8,718 nucleotides of DNA, taken from NCBI GenBank assembly GCA_003155465.1, contig PMCR01000501.1:1-8718 (forward strand), in the 5' to 3' direction. The position numbers and the translations under genes are program-made. The DNA comes from Myxococcales bacterium (GTDB taxonomy: Bacteria > Myxococcota > Polyangia > Fen-1088). The notes beneath the pieces were generated by a model. The model saw only the letters and a program-made list of their open reading frames with translations. It searched no databases and was not told where the DNA came from. Of the stretch, positions 6,490 to 8,718 are shown piece by piece. Each line of letters begins with the position of its first letter. Position 1 is the stretch's first letter.

Positions 6490-7208
6490 TGATCGCCCTT
6501 TTCGTCTCCCTGCTAGCCGCGGCCCCGGCCGAAACGCCCCTGCGCCCGGCGCAGGCCATTCTGGCCGACTACGCCGGCGCCATCGGCGGGCGCGAGGCAT
6601 GGAAGCGGTTTCGCAGCGTGCACGTCAAGCGCGAGCTGACCGTGGCTGGCCAGGGAGCCAATGGCAGCGAGGAGCACTGGGCCACTGCCGACGGAAAGAA
6701 CCTGAGTGTATCGACTCTGCGAGACGTGGGGACTTTTCGCCAAGGCTGCGATGGCCGTGCGGCGTGGTCGCAGGATCCGGTCTTCGGCCTGCGCAAACTG
6801 GAGGGAGCCGAGCGAGAAGACGCACGCATCAACGGGGCCTGGAATGCGGAGCCCGATTTGGCGGATCTCTACGTCAATGTCAAATCCGTGTCGCCACCCA
6901 AGGAAGCGGCGGTGGAGACGGACTCCAGCCTCGAATGCGTGGAGCTGCAGAAGAAGCAAGGCAAGCCATCGGTGCTGTGTTTCGACGCCAAGACGCACCT
7001 GCGCGTGGTGCAGACCGGGGTGCAGCCCTCACCGGGCGGAGACATCCCGTACAAGCTGGTGTTCGGCGACTGGCGCACGGTCAAAGGCATCAAGACTTGG
7101 TACCTGGAAAAGATGACCGCAGGCCCCACCACGGTGGAAGGCCACATCACCAGCCTGGTGTTCGACGAAAAGATCCCCGCCAGCCGATTCAAGATGCCCA
7201 AGCCCTGA
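6489..7208 (+). CDS. Secreted LolA-like / outer-membrane-lipoprotein-sorting-type protein
   Basis: Predicted 239-aa exported protein. The N-terminus is a short hydrophobic signal (MIALFVSLLAAAPA) with likely cleavage after Ala-Pro-Ala at 14. The mature part starts with a helix (LRPAQAILADYAGAIGGREAWKRF, 18-41, shown in part), followed by beta strands beginning SVHVKREL. This opening and the strand-rich body (GCDGRAAWSQDP, then LEGAE at 105-109, VFGDWRTVKGIKTWYLEK) resemble periplasmic proteins with the LolA/LppX half-barrel that bind lipid or lipoprotein. That family placement is an inference and no ligand can be named. Cys87, Cys150 and Cys164 could allow one disulfide. The ATG overlaps the upstream TGA by one base; a GTG at 6486 would overlap by four and add one residue. 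Either way it is coupled to the S41 gene, suggesting a joint envelope role. Confidence 0.75.
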   Translation: MIALFVSLLAAAPAETPLRPAQAILADYAGAIGGREAWKRFRSVHVKRELTVAGQGANGSEEHWATADGKNLSVSTLRDVGTFRQGCDGRAAWSQDPVFGLRKLEGAEREDARINGAWNAEPDLADLYVNVKSVSPPKEAAVETDSSLECVELQKKQGKPSVLCFDAKTHLRVVQTGVQPSPGGDIPYKLVFGDWRTVKGIKTWYLEKMTAGPTTVEGHITSLVFDEKIPASRFKMPKP

Positions 7209-7291
7209 TCGGCCCTACCTGATGCGCATCGGTGCAAGCGGCACGCGCGATCCGAGCTTCGGCGAACTGATGCCGTAGCCGGGCGTTCTGG
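7209..7291. other. Convergent intergenic gap, no clear terminator
   Basis: This 83-bp gap between convergent genes has a 10-bp perfect palindrome GATGCGCATC (7221-7230) and a 4-bp-stem hairpin CCGA-GCT-TCGG (7252-7262), neither followed by a T-run. In the frame one base ahead of the upstream gene, 7207-7279 reads as a short coding-like stretch ending in TAG (DRPYLMRIGASGTRDP, then SFGELMP). It could be the true end of the LolA-like protein or a gene remnant. Confidence 0.4.
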
Positions 7292-8335
7292 CTAAATCTC
7301 CTCTGGCAGGTCGGCGGCCAAGCCCGCATCCCGGTGGGCGAAGTAGTTCACCACCAGGCCTTCCTTGAGCGCGCTCTCGCACACCAAGGCGGCGGGATAG
7401 CCAGCCAGTTCCAGCAGGGTTCGCAGCACCACCGTGCCGGGCAGAAGGGTGTCCGCACGCAAGGCACTGAGCCCCGGCATGGCGGCACGCTCCTCATCGC
7501 TGGCATCGGTCAGGCGCTGCTCGAGCAATTTCAAATCGTCGAGCGACAGCGCGAGATGTCGCCCCAGGCCCTCCCCGGCCTTGCCCGCGACCGGCGCGGC
7601 CTTGCCCGCGCTGCCCTTGGCCAGTCGGGCCAACGCCAGGGCCGTCCCCGAGGTGAAGGTGACGAAGTCGAAGCCGACCTTCTGCATCTGCCGGATTGCC
7701 GGCTGCACCAATACCCGCACGCGCGTCTCGGCGGTGAGGATGTCGGCACGGGACATCTTGCCGGAGAAGCGGCACTCGTCACGCAGACGCAACACACCCA
7801 TGGGCATGGAGGTGGCGAACAGGCAATCCTTGGCGTCTCCCACCAACGCCTTGATCGATCCGCCGCCCACGTCGAAAAGCGCAACCTTGTGCTTGTCCAG
7901 ATCCAGCGCCTGGCGCGCGCCCCAGTAGATAAGCGTGGCTTCCTTGAACGGATCGAGCACCTCGACGGCGAGTCCCACATCGCTCTGCACGGCTCTCAGA
8001 AAGTCGGCGCCATTGCGCGCCTCGCGAATGGCGCTGGTGGCGACCGCCACCGTGCTCTCGGGCCGGTGCTGATCAGCCAGGCTGCGCAGCTTGCGCAAAG
8101 CTTCCAGGCCTCGCGCGAAGCCGGCCTCGGGAATAGCGCCGTCGCGCAATGAATCCGCACCCAGCCGCACCATCTCCTGCGCCTGTTCGAGCAGCAGCAG
8201 GCCGCCCTGACCGTCAGCCTCGGCCACCAGCAGGTGGAACGAGTTCGACCCAAGGTCATAGGCAGCCACGCGCGACCGCGGGCCCGCGGCCAGAGGCGCT
8301 TGCTCCGACTTTCTGATGAATCTCAAACCAGCCAT
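7292..8335 (-). CDS. Ppx/GppA phosphatase family protein
   Basis: Predicted 347-aa cytoplasmic protein of the ASKHA fold. The family includes exopolyphosphatase and guanosine pentaphosphate phosphohydrolase; substrate is not determined here. Motifs: AYDLGSNSFHLLVAE (25-39), phosphate loop 1, close to the E. coli Ppx form; ATSAIREARNG (99-109); VEVLDPFKEATLIYWGAR (124-141) with Glu132 at the conserved acidic position; FDVGGGSIKALVGD (154-167), phosphate loop 2; MGVLRLRDE (179-187); FTSGTALALARLA (227-239); ALRADTLLPGTVVL (291-304); and ESALKEGLVVNYF (320-332). Length matches the short two-domain form without a C-terminal HD domain. In loop 2 the family's DxGGGSTE glutamate is Lys162, and residues 240-260 are an Ala/Gly/Lys-rich insertion. 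ATG 8335 has AAGGA (8345-8349) 9 bases upstream. The gene is monocistronic here and divergent from the last gene. Confidence 0.9.
   Translation of the reverse strand: MAGLRFIRKSEQAPLAAGPRSRVAAYDLGSNSFHLLVAEADGQGGLLLLEQAQEMVRLGADSLRDGAIPEAGFARGLEALRKLRSLADQHRPESTVAVATSAIREARNGADFLRAVQSDVGLAVEVLDPFKEATLIYWGARQALDLDKHKVALFDVGGGSIKALVGDAKDCLFATSMPMGVLRLRDECRFSGKMSRADILTAETRVRVLVQPAIRQMQKVGFDFVTFTSGTALALARLAKGSAGKAAPVAGKAGEGLGRHLALSLDDLKLLEQRLTDASDEERAAMPGLSALRADTLLPGTVVLRTLLELAGYPAALVCESALKEGLVVNYFAHRDAGLAADLPEEI
7576..7610. repeat. 14-bp direct repeat inside the Ppx/GppA gene
   Basis: CGGCCTTGCCCGCG occurs at 7576-7589 and again at 7597-7610, offset by 21 bases, i.e. seven codons in frame. On the coding strand it encodes the two Ala-Gly-Lys-Ala-like units of the low-complexity segment between residues 240 and 255. 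It looks like a small in-frame duplication. Confidence 0.75.
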
Positions 8336-8453
8336 TGTCGCGCGTCCTTACCATTGCACATTGCGCGGCCCTGCGCCCTGTGGAATTTCTCGGCCGGGGA
8401 ATCCCAGCCCGCTGGCCAGCGTCGAAGAGCGTCTGTGCCGGCTTCATCGAAGG

Positions 8454-8487
8454 GTGTCATCGCCCAACCAGTGTCATCACCCAACCT
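8454..8487 (+). repeat. Two tandem 17-bp repeats, possible operator
   Basis: The unit GTGTCATCRCCCAACCW is present at 8454-8470 and 8471-8487, directly abutting, with differences only at positions 9 (G/A) and 17 (A/T). The second copy covers the place where a -35 box would lie relative to GATAAT at 8499-8504, and no TTGACA-like hexamer is found there. That arrangement suits binding of a transcription factor as two direct-repeat protomers, but a binding protein cannot be named. Confidence 0.6.
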
Positions 8488-8498
8488 TGGCGAAAACG

Positions 8499-8504
8499 GA
8501 TAAT
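8499..8504 (+). promoter_or_regulatory. Candidate -10 box GATAAT
   Basis: It matches TATAAT at five of six positions and lies 62 bases before the lipoprotein ATG, giving a leader of about 55 bases. No -35 hexamer is evident; the tandem repeats sit there instead. Confidence 0.4.
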
Positions 8505-8566
8505 CCTGGTAGGAGAGGGCCAGCCAAACCCGAGTTGGCGCGATTTCTCACGAAAGGGCGAGGAAA

Positions 8567-8718
8567 ATGCGAAAGACGGCAAAGACTCTTCCGACGATCA
8601 CGGCATGGATCGGATGTTTGGCCTTCGCTGCAGCGACCGCGAGTTGCAAGACGAGCACCAACAACCAAGGCACTGGCGGGAACCAAGCCCCGGGCGGGTC
8701 CTCGGCCACTGGCGGCTC
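8567..8718 (+). CDS. Lipoprotein, N-terminal fragment (runs off window)
   Basis: Only the first 50 codons are visible. The start has a basic N-terminus (MRKTAK), a hydrophobic core (about 9-24) and the lipobox T-A-S-C with Cys27 as the lipidated residue (MRKTAKTLPTITAWIGCLAF, then AAATASC). What follows (KTSTNNQGTGGNQAPGGSSA) is a Gly/Ser/Asn/Thr-rich flexible linker like those joining the lipid anchor to a distal domain in myxobacterial surface lipoproteins. ATG 8567 is supported by AAAGGG at 8553-8558. The function depends on the domain beyond the window and is unknown. Confidence 0.75.
   Translation, partial: MRKTAKTLPTITAWIGCLAFAAATASCKTSTNNQGTGGNQAPGGSSATGG

Larger units (their letters stand above)
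8336..8566. promoter_or_regulatory. Divergent regulatory region, ppx-like gene / lipoprotein
   Basis: This 231-bp region lies between divergent genes. It carries, in order, the ribosome binding site of the ppx-like gene (8345-8349, minus strand), a 17-bp tandem repeat (8454-8487), a plus-strand -10 candidate GATAAT (8499-8504), a small leader hairpin GCCAA-7 nt-TTGGC (8523-8539), and an AAAGGG Shine-Dalgarno (8553-8558) 8 bases before ATG 8567. No open frame with coding character was seen in it. Confidence 0.5.

Noticed and set aside
5674..6600. Minus-strand open frame across the S41 core
   Set aside because: It crosses two coupled plus-strand genes and has no family resemblance; the opposite strand encodes DLRGNPGG and GSAS motifs.
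7221..7230. Perfect palindrome GATGCGCATC
   Set aside because: A single 10-bp palindrome in a convergent gap, with no second copy seen and no promoter next to it, is weak evidence for a binding site.
7334..8152. Long plus-strand open frame over the Ppx/GppA gene
   Set aside because: It is an antisense shadow; the minus-strand frame carries all family motifs and a ribosome binding site.

Overview
The window is GC-rich bacterial DNA with dense, mostly house-keeping-like gene content. No tRNA, rRNA, CRISPR array, transposase, integrase or phage gene was seen. Several features point to a deltaproteobacterial lineage such as Myxococcota. These are a lipoprotein with an Ig-like domain plus a lamin-tail domain, a second lipoprotein opening with a Gly/Ser/Asn/Thr-rich linker just after its lipidated Cys, and a preference for secreted and outer-envelope proteins. 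This placement is an inference from gene style, not a marker-based assignment.

Layout. (1) 110-1327, minus: lamin-tail-domain lipoprotein. (2) 1422-3292, plus: a likely operon of maf (nucleotide house-cleaning pyrophosphatase), a yggS-type PLP-homeostasis gene whose GTG start overlaps the maf stop by 4 bases, and a small membrane-anchored TPR protein. (3) 3270-4877, minus: a polytopic GT-C-like glycosyltransferase whose 3' end overlaps the TPR gene by 23 bases tail to tail. (4) 5037-7208, plus: a secreted S41/PDZ protease-like lipoprotein that is out of frame with itself at about 5525-5527, translationally coupled to a secreted LolA-like protein. (5) 7292-8335, minus: a Ppx/GppA phosphatase family protein. 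(6) 8567-end, plus: the first 50 codons of another lipoprotein.

How it fits together. maf and yggS both guard small-molecule metabolism (non-canonical nucleotides, free PLP). The flanking genes act at or outside the inner membrane: lipoproteins, a lipid-linked sugar transferase, and an envelope protease paired with a probable lipid- or lipoprotein-binding protein. Nothing in the window amounts to a recognisable new multi-gene system.

The points most worth a second look are these: the S41 gene's frameshift, which separates its predicted catalytic residues; the S41 active-site pattern (Ser-His, Ser, Glu, no Lys); a Glu-to-Lys change in the phosphate-binding motif of the Ppx/GppA protein; a 17-bp tandem repeat placed like an operator before the last gene; and an identical octamer, TAGACTGG, 5-6 bases before two start codons that lack a ribosome binding site, suggesting leaderless transcripts.
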